A DNA stretch of 64,000 nt from Actinoplanes sp. NBC_00393 (GCF_036053395.1 NZ_CP107942.1:2880501-2944500); one strand, 5' to 3'. Positions 19,735 through 29,160 are shown, numbered from the stretch's first letter. Numbers and translations are program-made. The notes: generated from the sequence alone by a model not told the origin.

Positions 19735-19948
19735 GCTCGCGGCGTAGGAGTCGGCGGGAATCACGTCCGCCGAGCAGTCGCGCGGCAGGCCGGACGGGCG
19801 ACACGGGCCAGGCGTCCGGGTGCCCGGGGCAAGGCGATCTGCCACCCCATGGGGCGGCGCACGAGTCGATCTTCGACTAACGTCGTGCGGAATCTTGCTC
19901 TGGATCTTCTTCCGGGGCGAACTCAACACATTGGAGGGCGGGGGCCCG

Positions 19949-20515
19949 ATGCGAATTGCGCGTTTCCTCATTCCGGCAGTTGCCCTGACGGTGGCCGTGG
20001 TGGCCGCACCCCCGGCGGCACTGGCCGCCCGGAAGGCTGCGGTTGCCATGACGTTCAGCGCCACGCCTGACCCGGTGGCGGTGGGCGAGACCATCACGAC
20101 CCGCACCACGACCAAGACGGTCTGGCAGTACAGCGGGACCGGCGTCGAGTGCGGCCCGGCGACCAACGGGTGCCACATCTTCAGCGGTGACCTGGAGATC
20201 CAGCCCGGCCCGCTGAACGTCTCGTTCCTCGCGCAGTGCACGCAGCCCAGGCCGTCGTTGATGATGGGCTTCACCGACGACCCGACGAACACCGCGCCGA
20301 CCCCGGATCCCGGGCAGTACACCGCACCGGGCTGGCGGTGGTGGCCCAACGGCGGCGCCACCGGCGGTGAGTTCGACCTCGCCCCGCAGATCACGCAGGG
20401 CCACTTCTACGTGCACGCCCTCGTCAAGCCGGCATTCGGCCCGGCCCACCCGACGACGACGTGCACCATCTCGGTGACCGCCACCCAGCAGGTCACCGAG
20501 ACGACCCCCGTCTGA
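19949..20515 (+). CDS. secreted hypothetical protein
   Basis: A 188-residue exported protein. ATG 19949 is preceded by TTGGAGGGCGG and gives a clear signal peptide (RIARFLIPAVALTVAVVAAP... AALAA). The mature part looks beta-rich, with Cys pairs (VECGPATNGCHIF and TTTCTIS) and the start AVAMTFSATPDPVAVGE, reminiscent of Ig-like or cell-wall-exposed domains. No family is recognised. It is monocistronic, ending at a very strong hairpin. Confidence 0.75.
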   Translation: MRIARFLIPAVALTVAVVAAPPAALAARKAAVAMTFSATPDPVAVGETITTRTTTKTVWQYSGTGVECGPATNGCHIFSGDLEIQPGPLNVSFLAQCTQPRPSLMMGFTDDPTNTAPTPDPGQYTAPGWRWWPNGGATGGEFDLAPQITQGHFYVHALVKPAFGPAHPTTTCTISVTATQQVTETTPV

Positions 20516-20525
20516 TCCATTCCGC

Positions 20526-20561
20526 AGCGCGGGCCCCGGCCGGTCGGCCGGGGCCCGCGCT
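20526..20561. terminator. strong bidirectional hairpin
   Basis: AGCGCGGGCCCCGGCCG (20526-20542) and CGGCCGGGGCCCGCGCT (20545-20561) form a perfect 17-bp stem between convergent genes. Confidence 0.88.
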
Positions 20562-20600
20562 GTTGCTCCGCCGGGTTCGGCTTTGCCGCCGCCGACGTGC

Positions 20601-21098
20601 TCAGGCACTGCGCCGCTCGGCCTGTTGGCGGACCAGCTGCTCGACCGGGGTGGGCAGATTCGTCTCGAAGTCGATGAGTTTCGCCCAGGTCGGCGTGATG
20701 ACGATGCGGACCATGCCGTCGTACAGGGCGTGCACCTGCGCCTCCCACTCGACCCGCTGCTCGGGGGTCATCTGGTAGCTGCCGTTCATCTGCAGGTACT
20801 CCTCGGGGATGCCGTCGACGTCGTCGAGTTCGGCCTGGCCGCGGATGAGCAGCATCTTGGGCGGGTGGACCTCGGTGTCGATGGTCAGCGCGACCGACGG
20901 GTTGCGGCGCAGGGAGTGCAGTTTCGGGGCGTTGCGGCTGGTGCACAGGACGATCTGCGAGCCGTTCCAGGTGAAGCCGATCGGGATGGTGCGCGGGGTG
21001 CCGTCCTTGGCGACGTACGCCAGGCGGGTCAGGTCGCGGGCGAGCAACTCCTGGCTGTACGGGCGGTTCAGGACCTCGGTGATCTCGTGCTGTTCCAT
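20601..21098 (-). CDS. pyridoxamine 5'-phosphate oxidase-fold flavoprotein
   Basis: A 165-residue split-barrel protein. The pattern LARDLTRLAYVAKDGTPRTI (about 19-38), GFTWNGSQIVLCTSRNAPKL and NPSVALTIDTE is that of the PNPOx-like family, which binds FMN or F420. A full-length PNPOx of vitamin B6 metabolism is less likely because the C-terminal dimerisation segment is missing. Substrate unknown. The ATG at 21098 starts divergently from selA, 109 bp away, so the two may share a control region. Confidence 0.85.
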   Translation of the reverse strand: MEQHEITEVLNRPYSQELLARDLTRLAYVAKDGTPRTIPIGFTWNGSQIVLCTSRNAPKLHSLRRNPSVALTIDTEVHPPKMLLIRGQAELDDVDGIPEEYLQMNGSYQMTPEQRVEWEAQVHALYDGMVRIVITPTWAKLIDFETNLPTPVEQLVRQQAERRSA

Positions 21099-21207
21099 TG
21101 CCAACGCTCCTGTGATCGATGTTCTGATGCTTGGGTATCCCGGGGACGGAGCCGCCCCGGCGTTCTCGACATCCGCGGCGAAGATTTGTTGGGCGAACGG
21201 AGATGGC

Positions 21208-22536
21208 ATGGATTCTCGGCGGCGGGTACCCCGTACCGATGCGGTGTTGGGAGATCCGCGCCTGGTGGCCGCGGCCGAGACGCTCGGCCGGGCGGCGGTG
21301 AAGGCCGCGGTGGTCGCTGCGCAGCAGCGGGTGCGCAGCGGCGAGCTGGCGCCGGAAGCGGTCGCCGACACCGCGGTGGCGGCCCTGCCGACGAACGCGG
21401 GCGGGCTGCGGCCGGTGCTCAATGCCACCGGCGTCGTGCTGCACACCAACTTGGGCCGGGCGGCACTGTCCCCGGCGGCGGCCGAGGCGATCGTGGCAGC
21501 CAGCGGGTACACCGATGTGGAGCTCGATCTCGCCACCGGGCGGCGGGCCCGGCGCGGGCGCGACACCCTGGCCGCGCTGGCCTCCGCGGTGCCGGATGCC
21601 GGCGGCGTGCACGTGGTCAACAACGGCGCGGCCGCGCTGGTGCTGACCGCTACCGCGCTGGCTGCCGGGCGCGAGATCGTGGTCAGCCGCGGCGAGATGG
21701 TGGAGATCGGCGACGGGTTCCGGCTGCCGGACCTGCTGCAATCCACCGGCGCGCGGCTGCGGGAGGTCGGCACCACGAACCGCACGTCGGTCGCCGACTA
21801 CGCCGCGGTGATCGGGCCGCAGACCGGTCTCATCCTGAAGGTGCATCCGTCGAACTTCGTCGTGCGCGGCTTCACCAGCGCTGCGGCGATCCCCGACCTG
21901 GCCGGGCTGGGCGTGCCGGTGGTCGCCGACATCGGGTCGGGGCTGCTGCGGGCCGATCCGCTGCTGCCGGACGAGCCGGATGCCGCCACCACGCTGCGCT
22001 GCGGCGCGAATCTCGTGGTGGCCAGCGGCGACAAGTTGCTCGGCGGCCCGCAGGCGGGGCTGCTGCTGGGCGACGCCGACCTGGTGGAGCGGCTGCGGCG
22101 GCATCCCCTCGCCCGGGCGCTGCGGGTGGACAAGCTGACGCTGGCAGCGCTCGCCGCCACGCTGGGCGGGCCGGTCACGCCGACCTGGGCGGCGCTGCGC
22201 ACCGACCCGGACGCGCTGCGCGAGCGCACCGAGCAACTGCGGGCCGAGGTGGGCGGGGACGCCGCGGTGGTGACGTCGGTTGCGGTGGTCGGTGGCGGCG
22301 GTGCGCCCGAGGTCGAGCTTGCGTCGTGGTCACTGTCGCTGCCTGAGGCGTACGCGGAACCGCTGCGAACCGGCGCCCCAGCGGTCCTGGGCCGCGTCGA
22401 GCGGGGCCGCCTGCTGCTCGACCTGCGCTGCGTCCCGGAACATGCCGACGCCGCAGTCGTCCAAGCGGTCCTGGCCGTGTCCGGCCCGCTGCGCCGTGAT
22501 GCCGACGGCCGTGGCGACGGCGAGGCGGGGCGCTGA
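21208..22536 (+). CDS. selA: L-seryl-tRNA(Sec) selenium transferase
   Basis: A 442-residue PLP enzyme converting Ser-tRNA(Sec) to Sec-tRNA(Sec) with selenophosphate. Motifs: LNATGVVLHTNLGRA (about 71-85), VVNNGAAALVLT, SRGEMVEIGDGFRLPDL, GTTNRTSVADY, VADIGSGLL and the PLP-binding Lys276 in VASGDKLLGGPQAG. The length matches E. coli SelA (463). The ATG at 21208 is chosen as the first Met before the family-wide PRTDAVL start. The stop is one base before selB, so the two genes form an operon. Confidence 0.97.
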   Translation: MDSRRRVPRTDAVLGDPRLVAAAETLGRAAVKAAVVAAQQRVRSGELAPEAVADTAVAALPTNAGGLRPVLNATGVVLHTNLGRAALSPAAAEAIVAASGYTDVELDLATGRRARRGRDTLAALASAVPDAGGVHVVNNGAAALVLTATALAAGREIVVSRGEMVEIGDGFRLPDLLQSTGARLREVGTTNRTSVADYAAVIGPQTGLILKVHPSNFVVRGFTSAAAIPDLAGLGVPVVADIGSGLLRADPLLPDEPDAATTLRCGANLVVASGDKLLGGPQAGLLLGDADLVERLRRHPLARALRVDKLTLAALAATLGGPVTPTWAALRTDPDALRERTEQLRAEVGGDAAVVTSVAVVGGGGAPEVELASWSLSLPEAYAEPLRTGAPAVLGRVERGRLLLDLRCVPEHADAAVVQAVLAVSGPLRRDADGRGDGEAGR

Positions 22537-22537
22537 C

Positions 22538-24289
22538 ATGCACGTCGTCGCCACCGCCGGGCACGTCGACCACGGCAAGTCCACCCTGGTCCGGGCCCTG
22601 ACCGGGATGGAACCGGACCGCTGGGCCGAGGAACGCCGCCGCGGCATGACGATCGACCTCGGCTTCGCCTGGACCACCCTGGCATCCGGGGCGACGGTCG
22701 CCTTCGTCGACGTGCCGGGCCACGAGCGGTTCGTGCCGAACATGCTGGCCGGGATCGGCCCGGTCCCCGCCGCCATGATCGTGGTAGCCGCCGACGAGGG
22801 CTGGCGCCGGCAGTCCGCCGAGCATCTGGCCGCGCTGAACGCCCTCGACGTGCGACACGGCCTGCTCGTCGTCACCCGCTGCGACCTGGCCGATCCCCGG
22901 CCGGCCATGGAAGCCGCCCGCGCCGAGATCGCCGCGACCTCGCTCGGCGCCGTCGAAGCGGTGCCGGTCAGCGGCCGCACCGGCGCCGGCCTCGACGACC
23001 TCCGGACCGCCTTGGATCGCCTGGTCAGCGCCCTGCCCGCGCCGGAGACCGACACGCCGGTGCGGCTGTGGATCGACCGGTCCTTCACGATCAAGGGCGC
23101 CGGAACAGTCGTGACCGGCACCCTCGGCGCGGGGTCGGTCAGCAGCGGCGACGAACTGGAACTCACCGGTTTGTCCCGGCCGGTCCGGGTCCGCGGGCTG
23201 CAGAGCCTCGGCGAACCCGTCGATCACGCCGACGCCGTCGCCCGGGTCGCGGTCAACCTGCGCGGCGTCGACAAGGATCGGGTCGCGCGCGGCGCCGCGC
23301 TGCTGGCGCCGGGCCGGTTCCGCGCCACCGACCTGATCGACGTGCGGGTGCACGGCGACCCCGTCGCGGACCTGCCGGCCACCGTGACGCTGCATGTGGG
23401 CTCGGCGGCCGTACCGGTCCGGGTCCGCCCGCTGGGTGCGGACACCGCGCGGCTGCGGCTGGACCGGCCGCTTCCGCTGCGTCTCGGCGACCGGGCGCTG
23501 CTGCGCGACCCGGGCCGGCATCACGTCGCGGGCGGTGTGACCGTGCTCGACGTGGCGCCGCCCGGACTGACCCGCCGCGGCGCCGCGGCCCGGCGTGCCG
23601 CCGAGCTGGCCGGGATGACCGGTGCCGCCGACCTCGCCGGCGAGCTGCGCCGGCGCCGGCTGATCCGGGGCGAGGAGTTGCTGCGGATGGGTGTTCCGGT
23701 GGGCACGCCGGTGACCGGTGACTGGTACGCCGACCCGCAGCACTGGGCCGACCTGGGCAAACGACTCGCCGACGAGGTGGCCCGGCACGCCGCCGACCAA
23801 CCGCTCGAACCCGGCGCGCCGCTGGAGGATCTGCGGCACCGGCTCGGCCTGCCCGACCGCTCGCTGGTCGAGGCCCTCATCCAGCCACCGCTGCGCCTGG
23901 CCGGCGGCCGGGTCACCGCCGGCACTCCCGGCATCCCACCCGAGCTGGTCGCGGCCGTGCACGAGGCCTTCGACGAGTCCCGGCCGTTCGCGGCACCCGA
24001 AGCGCACCGGCTCGCCGAGCTGGGTCTCGGCGCCCGGCAGATCGCCGCCGCGGTGCGCGCCGGCCTGGTCATGCGGCTCGGCGAGACCGTGCTACTGCGG
24101 CCCGGCGCCCCGGACCGGGCGGCCGGCGTGCTGGCCGGGCTTCCGCAGCCGTTCACGCTCAGCGAGGCCCGCCGGGCCCTGGACACCAGCCGCCGGGTGG
24201 CCGTCCCGCTGCTGGAACTGCTGGACCGCACCGGTGTGACCGAGCGGCTCCCGGACGACCGCCGGATCAGCCGACCTGCTGCTGGTTGA
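22538..24289 (+). CDS. selB: selenocysteine-specific elongation factor SelB
   Basis: A 583-residue translation factor that carries Sec-tRNA(Sec) to the ribosome at SECIS-marked TGA codons. GTPase motifs: GHVDHGKST (8-16), RRRGMTIDLGF, DVPGHERF. The G4 motif reads TRCD in place of the usual NKxD. EF-Tu-like domains II and III follow, then a C-terminal winged-helix region (about 380-583) that should bind the SECIS hairpin. It starts one base after the selA stop and overlaps the convergent VOC gene by 23 bp. The E. coli protein is 614 residues. Confidence 0.96.
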   Translation: MHVVATAGHVDHGKSTLVRALTGMEPDRWAEERRRGMTIDLGFAWTTLASGATVAFVDVPGHERFVPNMLAGIGPVPAAMIVVAADEGWRRQSAEHLAALNALDVRHGLLVVTRCDLADPRPAMEAARAEIAATSLGAVEAVPVSGRTGAGLDDLRTALDRLVSALPAPETDTPVRLWIDRSFTIKGAGTVVTGTLGAGSVSSGDELELTGLSRPVRVRGLQSLGEPVDHADAVARVAVNLRGVDKDRVARGAALLAPGRFRATDLIDVRVHGDPVADLPATVTLHVGSAAVPVRVRPLGADTARLRLDRPLPLRLGDRALLRDPGRHHVAGGVTVLDVAPPGLTRRGAAARRAAELAGMTGAADLAGELRRRRLIRGEELLRMGVPVGTPVTGDWYADPQHWADLGKRLADEVARHAADQPLEPGAPLEDLRHRLGLPDRSLVEALIQPPLRLAGGRVTAGTPGIPPELVAAVHEAFDESRPFAAPEAHRLAELGLGARQIAAAVRAGLVMRLGETVLLRPGAPDRAAGVLAGLPQPFTLSEARRALDTSRRVAVPLLELLDRTGVTERLPDDRRISRPAAG

Positions 24290-24683
24290 TGCGGACCATG
24301 TTGCCGGCCGGGTCGCGGAACGCGCAGTCGCGGATCCCGTACGGCTGGTCCATCGGCTCCTGGACCACGTCGGCGCCGCTGGCCTGCAGCTTCTCGAAGA
24401 CGTCCTCGAGGTCGGGGGTGCTCAGCACGATGCTCGCGTAGCTGCCCTTGGCCATCAGCTCGGCGATGGTCCGGCGCTCGTCGTCGGTGATCCCCGGGTC
24501 GGCGGCCGGCGGGTGCAGCACGATCGAGGTCTGCGGCTGGTTCGCCGGGCCGACCGTGATCCAGCGCATGTCGCCGTACCCGACGTCGCCGCGCACCTCG
24601 AAACCCAGCGCGTCGCGGTAGAAGGTGAGGGACTGCTCGGGGTCGTCGGCCGGCAGGAACGTGTTGTGAATGGTGACGTTCAT
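24267..24683 (-). CDS. VOC/glyoxalase-fold protein
   Basis: A 138-residue vicinal-oxygen-chelate protein: HNTFLPADDPEQSLTFYRDA (about 6-25) and a C-terminal IRDCAFRDPAGNMVRI with typical beta-alpha-beta-beta-beta repeats. Substrate cannot be told; such proteins include glyoxalases, dioxygenases and antibiotic-binding proteins. Its ATG overlaps the stop of the AraC gene (ATGA), so the two are co-transcribed and the regulator may respond to its substrate. Confidence 0.88.
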   Translation of the reverse strand: MNVTIHNTFLPADDPEQSLTFYRDALGFEVRGDVGYGDMRWITVGPANQPQTSIVLHPPAADPGITDDERRTIAELMAKGSYASIVLSTPDLEDVFEKLQASGADVVQEPMDQPYGIRDCAFRDPAGNMVRINQQQVG

Positions 24684-25138
24684 GCCTGCGATGCTAGGTG
24701 CGTGCGGGTGGGTGTGGCTTCTCTGTTCCTGATCGGTCGCATCACCTGTTTGGCGAGGCAGCTGGGCAGCCCCTCGGCGTCGCCGGCGGCGATCTGCTGG
24801 TAGCGGCTCGGCGAGATGCCGACCAGCTCGGAGAACCGGGTGCTGAACGTGCCCAGCGACGAGCAGCCGACCGCGAAGCAGACGTCGGTGACGGACAGGT
24901 CGCCGCGGCGCAGCAGCGTCATCGCCCGCTCGATGCGCCGGGTCATCAGATAGCTGTACGGCGACTCGCCGAACGCCGCCCGGAACTGCCGGCTCAGGTG
25001 CCCGGCGGACATGTGCACGCCGCGGGCCAGCGCCTCCACATCCAGCGGCTGGGCGTAGTCCCGGTCGATCCGGTCCCGGACGCGGCGCATCAGCACCAGC
25101 TCACGCAGCCGCGGGTCGTCTTTACCGGTCACCGGCAC
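24680..25138 (-). CDS. short AraC-family transcription regulator
   Basis: A DNA-binding AraC/XylS domain of about 152 residues with no ligand-binding N-terminal domain. Two helix-turn-helix motifs are seen: VEALARGVHMSAGHLSRQF (about 38-56) and VTDVCFAVGCSSLGTFSTRF (about 89-108), ending PSRYQQIA. GTG starts at 25138 or 25132 fit; the long upstream frame is antisense to arcD-arcA and is not coding. It heads an operon with the VOC gene and is divergent from arcD. Confidence 0.87.
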   Translation of the reverse strand: MPVTGKDDPRLRELVLMRRVRDRIDRDYAQPLDVEALARGVHMSAGHLSRQFRAAFGESPYSYLMTRRIERAMTLLRRGDLSVTDVCFAVGCSSLGTFSTRFSELVGISPSRYQQIAAGDAEGLPSCLAKQVMRPIRNREATPTRTHLASQA

Positions 25139-25249
25139 AGCGTGCCCGCTGTCAGGGCCCGATGTCCACCGGGCCCACTCATCCGTTGCGGATGAGGTGA
25201 CAGAGTAGCCCGCTTTCGTACGGTCGCGAGGTACCCGGGAGGGCAGATC

Positions 25250-26656
25250 ATGACAGCGACCGCGCCGCAGACGTCGTCCGTACAGAAGCTGACCTTCACG
25301 ACCATGACCATGATGGTCGTCGGTGGCATGGTCGGTGCGGGGGTGTTCTCGCTGCCACGGCGGTTCGCTGAGGAGACCGGGGTCATCGGGGCGCTGATCG
25401 CCTGGCTGATCGCCGGGTCCGGCATGCTGATGCTCGCGTTCGTCTTCCAGACCCTCGCGCTGCGCAAACCCGAGTTGGACGCCGGCGTGTACGCGTACGC
25501 GAAAGCCGGTTTCGGCGAGTATCTGGGGTTCTTCTCCGCCTTCGGCTACTGGGCCAGTGCCTGCGTCGGCAACGTCACCTACTGGGTGCTGATCATGTCG
25601 ACGATCGGGGCGATCGCCCCCGCGCTCGGTGACGGCGACACGGTTCTGTCGGTGGTGCTGTCCTCGATCGGCGTGTGGATCTTCTTCTACCTGGTCCAGC
25701 GCGGGGTCAAGGACGCGGCGGCGGTGAACCGGATCGTCACGATCGCGAAGGTCGTACCGATCCTGGTCTTCGTTCTTCTGGCTCTTTTCGCCCTGGACCC
25801 GCAGGTGTTCGCCGACAACCTGCGCGGGCCGACGTCCTACGGCTCGCTGTTCGAGCAGGTCAAGGGCACCATGCTGGTGACCGTCTTCGTGTTCCTCGGT
25901 GTCGAGGGCGCCAGCGTCTACTCCCGGCACGCCAAGCGCCGCGAAGACGTCGGCCGGGCCACCGTGCTCGGCTTCCTGGCCGTGTTCGCCGTCTTCGCGT
26001 CGGTGACCATCGTGTCCTACGGCATCCTGCCGGCCGACGAGATCGCCCAGCTGCGCCAGCCGTCGATGGGTGGCGTCCTCGAGGCGGCCGTCGGCGAATG
26101 GGGCAAGGTGCTGGTCAGCGTCGGCCTGATCGTCTCCGTGCTGGGCGCCTACCTGGCCTGGACGCTGATGGCCGCCGAGGTGCTCTACGTCGCCGCCAAG
26201 GACGACGACATGCCGCGGTTCCTGGGGCGCACCACCCGCGGCGACGTCCCGTTCAACGCGCTGCTGCTGTCCACGATCCTGGTCCAGATCGTCCTGGTGA
26301 TCACCTATTTCTCCTCCGACGCGTTCAACTTCGCCCTGGACCTGACCAGCGCCCTCACCCTGATCCCGTTCCTGCTGGCCGCCGGGTACGCGCTGCGGAT
26401 CCAGGCCACCCGCCGGGAACTGGTCATCGCCTTCCTGGCCGTCGCCTACACGATCTTCCTGCTGGTGGCGGCCGGCCCGAAGTTCCTGCTCCTGTCGTTC
26501 ATCATCTACGCCCCCGCCACCCTGCTGTTCGTCCAGGCGCGCCGCGAGCAGGGCCGGCAGCTGTTCTCCGGACGTGAACTCGTCATCCTCGCCGTCTCGA
26601 TCGCCGGCGCCGTCGCCGGTGTCGTCGCGCTCGCGGCCGGCTGGATCTCCATCTGA
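25250..26656 (+). CDS. arcD: arginine:ornithine antiporter-like APC permease
   Basis: A 468-residue transporter with about 12 hydrophobic helices. The N-terminal [20 protein letters not shown] is the APC-family substrate loop (GxGIF type). [24 protein letters not shown] text (here [13 protein letters not shown]) and [16 protein letters not shown] are typical of the ArcD/BAD subgroup. Gene order with arginine deiminase supports arginine uptake in exchange for ornithine or citrulline. The stop is 34 bp before arcA. Confidence 0.9.
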   Translation: MTATAPQTSSVQKLTFTTMTMMVVGGMVGAGVFSLPRRFAEETGVIGALIAWLIAGSGMLMLAFVFQTLALRKPELDAGVYAYAKAGFGEYLGFFSAFGYWASACVGNVTYWVLIMSTIGAIAPALGDGDTVLSVVLSSIGVWIFFYLVQRGVKDAAAVNRIVTIAKVVPILVFVLLALFALDPQVFADNLRGPTSYGSLFEQVKGTMLVTVFVFLGVEGASVYSRHAKRREDVGRATVLGFLAVFAVFASVTIVSYGILPADEIAQLRQPSMGGVLEAAVGEWGKVLVSVGLIVSVLGAYLAWTLMAAEVLYVAAKDDDMPRFLGRTTRGDVPFNALLLSTILVQIVLVITYFSSDAFNFALDLTSALTLIPFLLAAGYALRIQATRRELVIAFLAVAYTIFLLVAAGPKFLLLSFIIYAPATLLFVQARREQGRQLFSGRELVILAVSIAGAVAGVVALAAGWISI

Positions 26657-26690
26657 AGGGTCCTGGTTCTCTCCTTTGAAGGGACTGCTC

Positions 26691-27932
26691 ATGCCCATCA
26701 ACCACGGCGTGTACTCGGAAGTCGGCCGGCTGCGCAAGGTCCTGGTCTGCTCGCCCGGACTGGCGCACCGGCGGCTCACCCCGACCAACGCGGACGACCT
26801 GCTCTTCGACGACGTGATGTGGGTGGAGAACGCCCAGCGCGACCACCTGGACTTCGTCAACAAGCTGCGCAACCGCGGCGTCGAGGTGGTCGAGCTGCAC
26901 GAGCTGCTGGCCGAGACCATGGAGATCCCCGAGGCCAAGGCGTGGCTGCTGGACCGCAAGATCATCGCCAACGAGGTGGGGATCGGGCTGCTCACCGACA
27001 CCCGGGCGTTCCTCGACGAGCTCAAGCCGAAGGAGCTGAGCTTCTTCCTGATCGGCGGGCTGGCCACCTCGGACCTGCCCAACGACTTCCGCTCCGGGTA
27101 CGTGGCGCTGGCCCGCGAGTCGACCGGGGTCCGCGAGTACCTGATGCCGCCGCTGCCGAACACCCTCTACACCCGCGACACGACCTGCTGGCTCTACGGC
27201 GGGGTGACGCTGAACCCGCTGTACTGGCCGGCCCGGCACGACGAGACGCTGCTGATGAAGGCGATCTACCAGTTCCACCCGGACTTCGCCGGCAACAAGA
27301 TCTGGTGGGGCGACCCCGAGCAGGACTGGGGGATGGCCACCTTCGAGGGCGGCGACGTCATGCCGGTCGGCAACGGCGTCGTGCTGGTGGGTATGAGCGA
27401 GCGGACGTCGCGGCAGGCGATCACCCAGGTCGCGGCGGCGCTGTTCGCCCAGGGCGCGGCGGAGAAGGTGGTGGTCGCCGGCATGCCGAAGCTGCGGGCC
27501 GCGATGCACCTGGACACGGTGTTCACCTTCGCCGACCGGGACATCGTCACGCTCTATCCGAACATCATGGACGGCGTACACACCTTCTCCCTGCTCCCCA
27601 GCGACCGGGAGCCGGGCGTCGAGGTGATCGACGAGGGGGACCGGCCGTTCGTCGACGTGGTCGCCTCGTCGCTGGGGCTCAAGGAACTGCGGGTCATCGA
27701 GACCGGCGGTGACGTGTACGCCTCCGAACGCCAGCAGTGGGACAGCGGCAACAACGCGGTCGCCGTCGAGCCCGGCGTGGTCTTCACCTACGACCGCAAC
27801 ACGACGACGAACACCCTGCTGCGCCGCGCCGGCGTCGAGGTGATCACCATCGTGGGGGCGGAACTCGGCCGGGGCCGGGGAGGTGGGCACTGCATGACGT
27901 GCCCGCTGATCCGCGACGCCGTGGACTTCTGA
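26691..27932 (+). CDS. arcA: arginine deiminase
   Basis: A 413-residue cytoplasmic enzyme converting arginine to citrulline and ammonia. Motifs: [12 protein letters not shown] (substrate carboxylates), MHLDTVFTF (catalytic His/Asp) and the nucleophile Cys401 in [13 protein letters not shown] near the C terminus. The length is standard. ATG 26691 is chosen over an upstream extension because [20 protein letters not shown] matches the family start. No arcB (ornithine carbamoyltransferase) or arcC (carbamate kinase) is seen nearby, so ATP would have to come from genes elsewhere or the role may be acid resistance or nitrogen release. Confidence 0.97.
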   Translation: MPINHGVYSEVGRLRKVLVCSPGLAHRRLTPTNADDLLFDDVMWVENAQRDHLDFVNKLRNRGVEVVELHELLAETMEIPEAKAWLLDRKIIANEVGIGLLTDTRAFLDELKPKELSFFLIGGLATSDLPNDFRSGYVALARESTGVREYLMPPLPNTLYTRDTTCWLYGGVTLNPLYWPARHDETLLMKAIYQFHPDFAGNKIWWGDPEQDWGMATFEGGDVMPVGNGVVLVGMSERTSRQAITQVAAALFAQGAAEKVVVAGMPKLRAAMHLDTVFTFADRDIVTLYPNIMDGVHTFSLLPSDREPGVEVIDEGDRPFVDVVASSLGLKELRVIETGGDVYASERQQWDSGNNAVAVEPGVVFTYDRNTTTNTLLRRAGVEVITIVGAELGRGRGGGHCMTCPLIRDAVDF

Positions 27933-27933
27933 G

Positions 27934-28791
27934 GTGTCCTTCAAATACGAGGCGCTGGTGCTGTTCCTGGCACTGTTCGCCCTCTACAGCCCGGTCGCGG
28001 CGCTGTCGTCGTACCTGCCGATCGTGCGGCCGTTCACCCACCCCCAGCAGTTGCGGCTGGCGTTGGGGCTGGCCCTCAACGTCACGGTCTTCGTGCTGCT
28101 GGCCATCTGGGTGGGTGAGCCGCTGCTCGAACTGCTCGGCATCAGCACGGCTGCGCTCACCGCCACCGGTGGTATCGCGCTGATCCTCGCCTCGGTGCCG
28201 CTGATGCGCGGCACCGGGGGCGTGGTCCCGGACGCTCCGGCGGCGTCTGTTTCCCCGGCGGCCGCGGCGGCGGCTCAGCCTGGTGCGGCCGTCGCTCCTA
28301 CTGCCACACCGATCACCGGTACGGTCCCAGCGTCCTCCGCCGACTCGGTGCCGGCCGCCTCCGCCGGTGCCGTGACCAGCTCCTCCGGCCCGGCGCCATC
28401 CGGAGCCGGTCCTGTGCCGGCCGGATCCGGTTCCTCCGTCAGCTCTGCCGTGCCGGCCGAGGTCGGCGGGCCGACCGATCCGCGGTCCGTCCTCTTCACA
28501 CCGATCACGTTCCCGCTGACCGTCGGCGGCACCACGTTCGCCTTCGGGGTGGCGGCCTCCGCCGACGCCGGCAGCGTCTCCGGCCGGCTGTGGTTGTCGG
28601 TCGCCGCGGTCGCCTACGCGATCGTCACCGGTGTGACGCTCTACCTTTCCGGGCACGTCGAACGGCGGATCTCCCCGGCCGCGGCCGCCGTCCTGGACCG
28701 GGTGGCCGGGATCCTGCTGACCAGCATCGCCGTGGTGCTGCTGGCCAACGGCTTCACCGACCTGGTGTACGCCGCCTGGGGCACCGGCTAG
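27934..28791 (+). CDS. MarC-family membrane protein with long low-complexity insert
   Basis: A 285-residue integral membrane protein of the MarC (UPF0056) family. N-terminal half: FLALFALYSPVAALSSYLPI, LNVTVFVLLAIWVGEPLLEL and ALTATGGIALILASVPLM. C-terminal half: LFTPITFPLTVGGTTFAFG and GIAVVLLANGF-like end. Between them (about residues 92-185) is an Ala/Pro/Ser/Gly-rich stretch of about 90 residues absent from usual MarC proteins of 200-220 residues. The GTG start is 1 base after the arcA stop, making it the third operon gene. Function is unknown. Confidence 0.85.
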   Translation: MSFKYEALVLFLALFALYSPVAALSSYLPIVRPFTHPQQLRLALGLALNVTVFVLLAIWVGEPLLELLGISTAALTATGGIALILASVPLMRGTGGVVPDAPAASVSPAAAAAAQPGAAVAPTATPITGTVPASSADSVPAASAGAVTSSSGPAPSGAGPVPAGSGSSVSSAVPAEVGGPTDPRSVLFTPITFPLTVGGTTFAFGVAASADAGSVSGRLWLSVAAVAYAIVTGVTLYLSGHVERRISPAAAAVLDRVAGILLTSIAVVLLANGFTDLVYAAWGTG

Positions 28792-28800
28792 ACCGAAAGG

Positions 28801-28840
28801 CCTATCCTCCTAGGATGCCTTAGGGGGAGTGCGGGGCACC
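28801..28840 (+). repeat. CCTAGGAT element, copy 1
   Basis: About 40 bp beginning CCTATCCTCCTAGGATG and continuing to GAGTGCGGGGCAC. Two other copies lie at 29796 and 36811. The TAGGAT part could be a -10 box for the small gene at 28899. Confidence 0.65.
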
Positions 28841-28898
28841 ATTGCTGGGTAAGACTGTGCCGGGTGTTGCGGTATCGGATTGGGCGGGTGAGGTCGAC

Positions 28899-29153
28899 AT
28901 GGCCACGAGAGACACGCGTCGGGAGTTCGACGAGATCGTCGGCAAGCTGACCGCCGACTATCCCTCGCTGGCCCGACCGGTACGCCGGCGCCTCCCCAGG
29001 CGCACGCTCCTGATCGTCCTTGCCGTCGTCGGGGGACTGGCCTGGGCCGGCCTGTCCGTCCTGATGGTCGTCGCCGGCCCGGTCGGCGTGGTCATCACCT
29101 GCGTGGCCGTCGCCGTCGCGCTCGGCCTGGCCCTCTACTACGACCGCCGCTGA
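28899..29153 (+). CDS. small DUF3040-like membrane protein
   Basis: An 84-residue protein. ATG 28899 is preceded by GTGAGGTCGAC. An N-terminal soluble part (REFDEIVGKLTADYPSLARP) is followed by two hydrophobic helices (RTLLIVLAVVGGLAWAGLSV and GVVITCVAVAVALGLALY). This matches the layout of actinobacterial DUF3040 proteins. Function unknown. A TTG at 28842 is also in frame but less likely. Confidence 0.75.
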   Translation: MATRDTRREFDEIVGKLTADYPSLARPVRRRLPRRTLLIVLAVVGGLAWAGLSVLMVVAGPVGVVITCVAVAVALGLALYYDRR

Positions 29154-29160
29154 CCAACCT

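Noticed and set aside
20601..21098. Vitamin B6 pathway PNPOx (pdxH)
   Set aside because: The protein lacks the C-terminal dimerisation segment and fits the general FMN/F420 split-barrel group better.
25140..27163. Minus-strand extension of the AraC frame across arcD and arcA
   Set aside because: It is antisense to two strong genes; the AraC protein is complete from a GTG near 25138.
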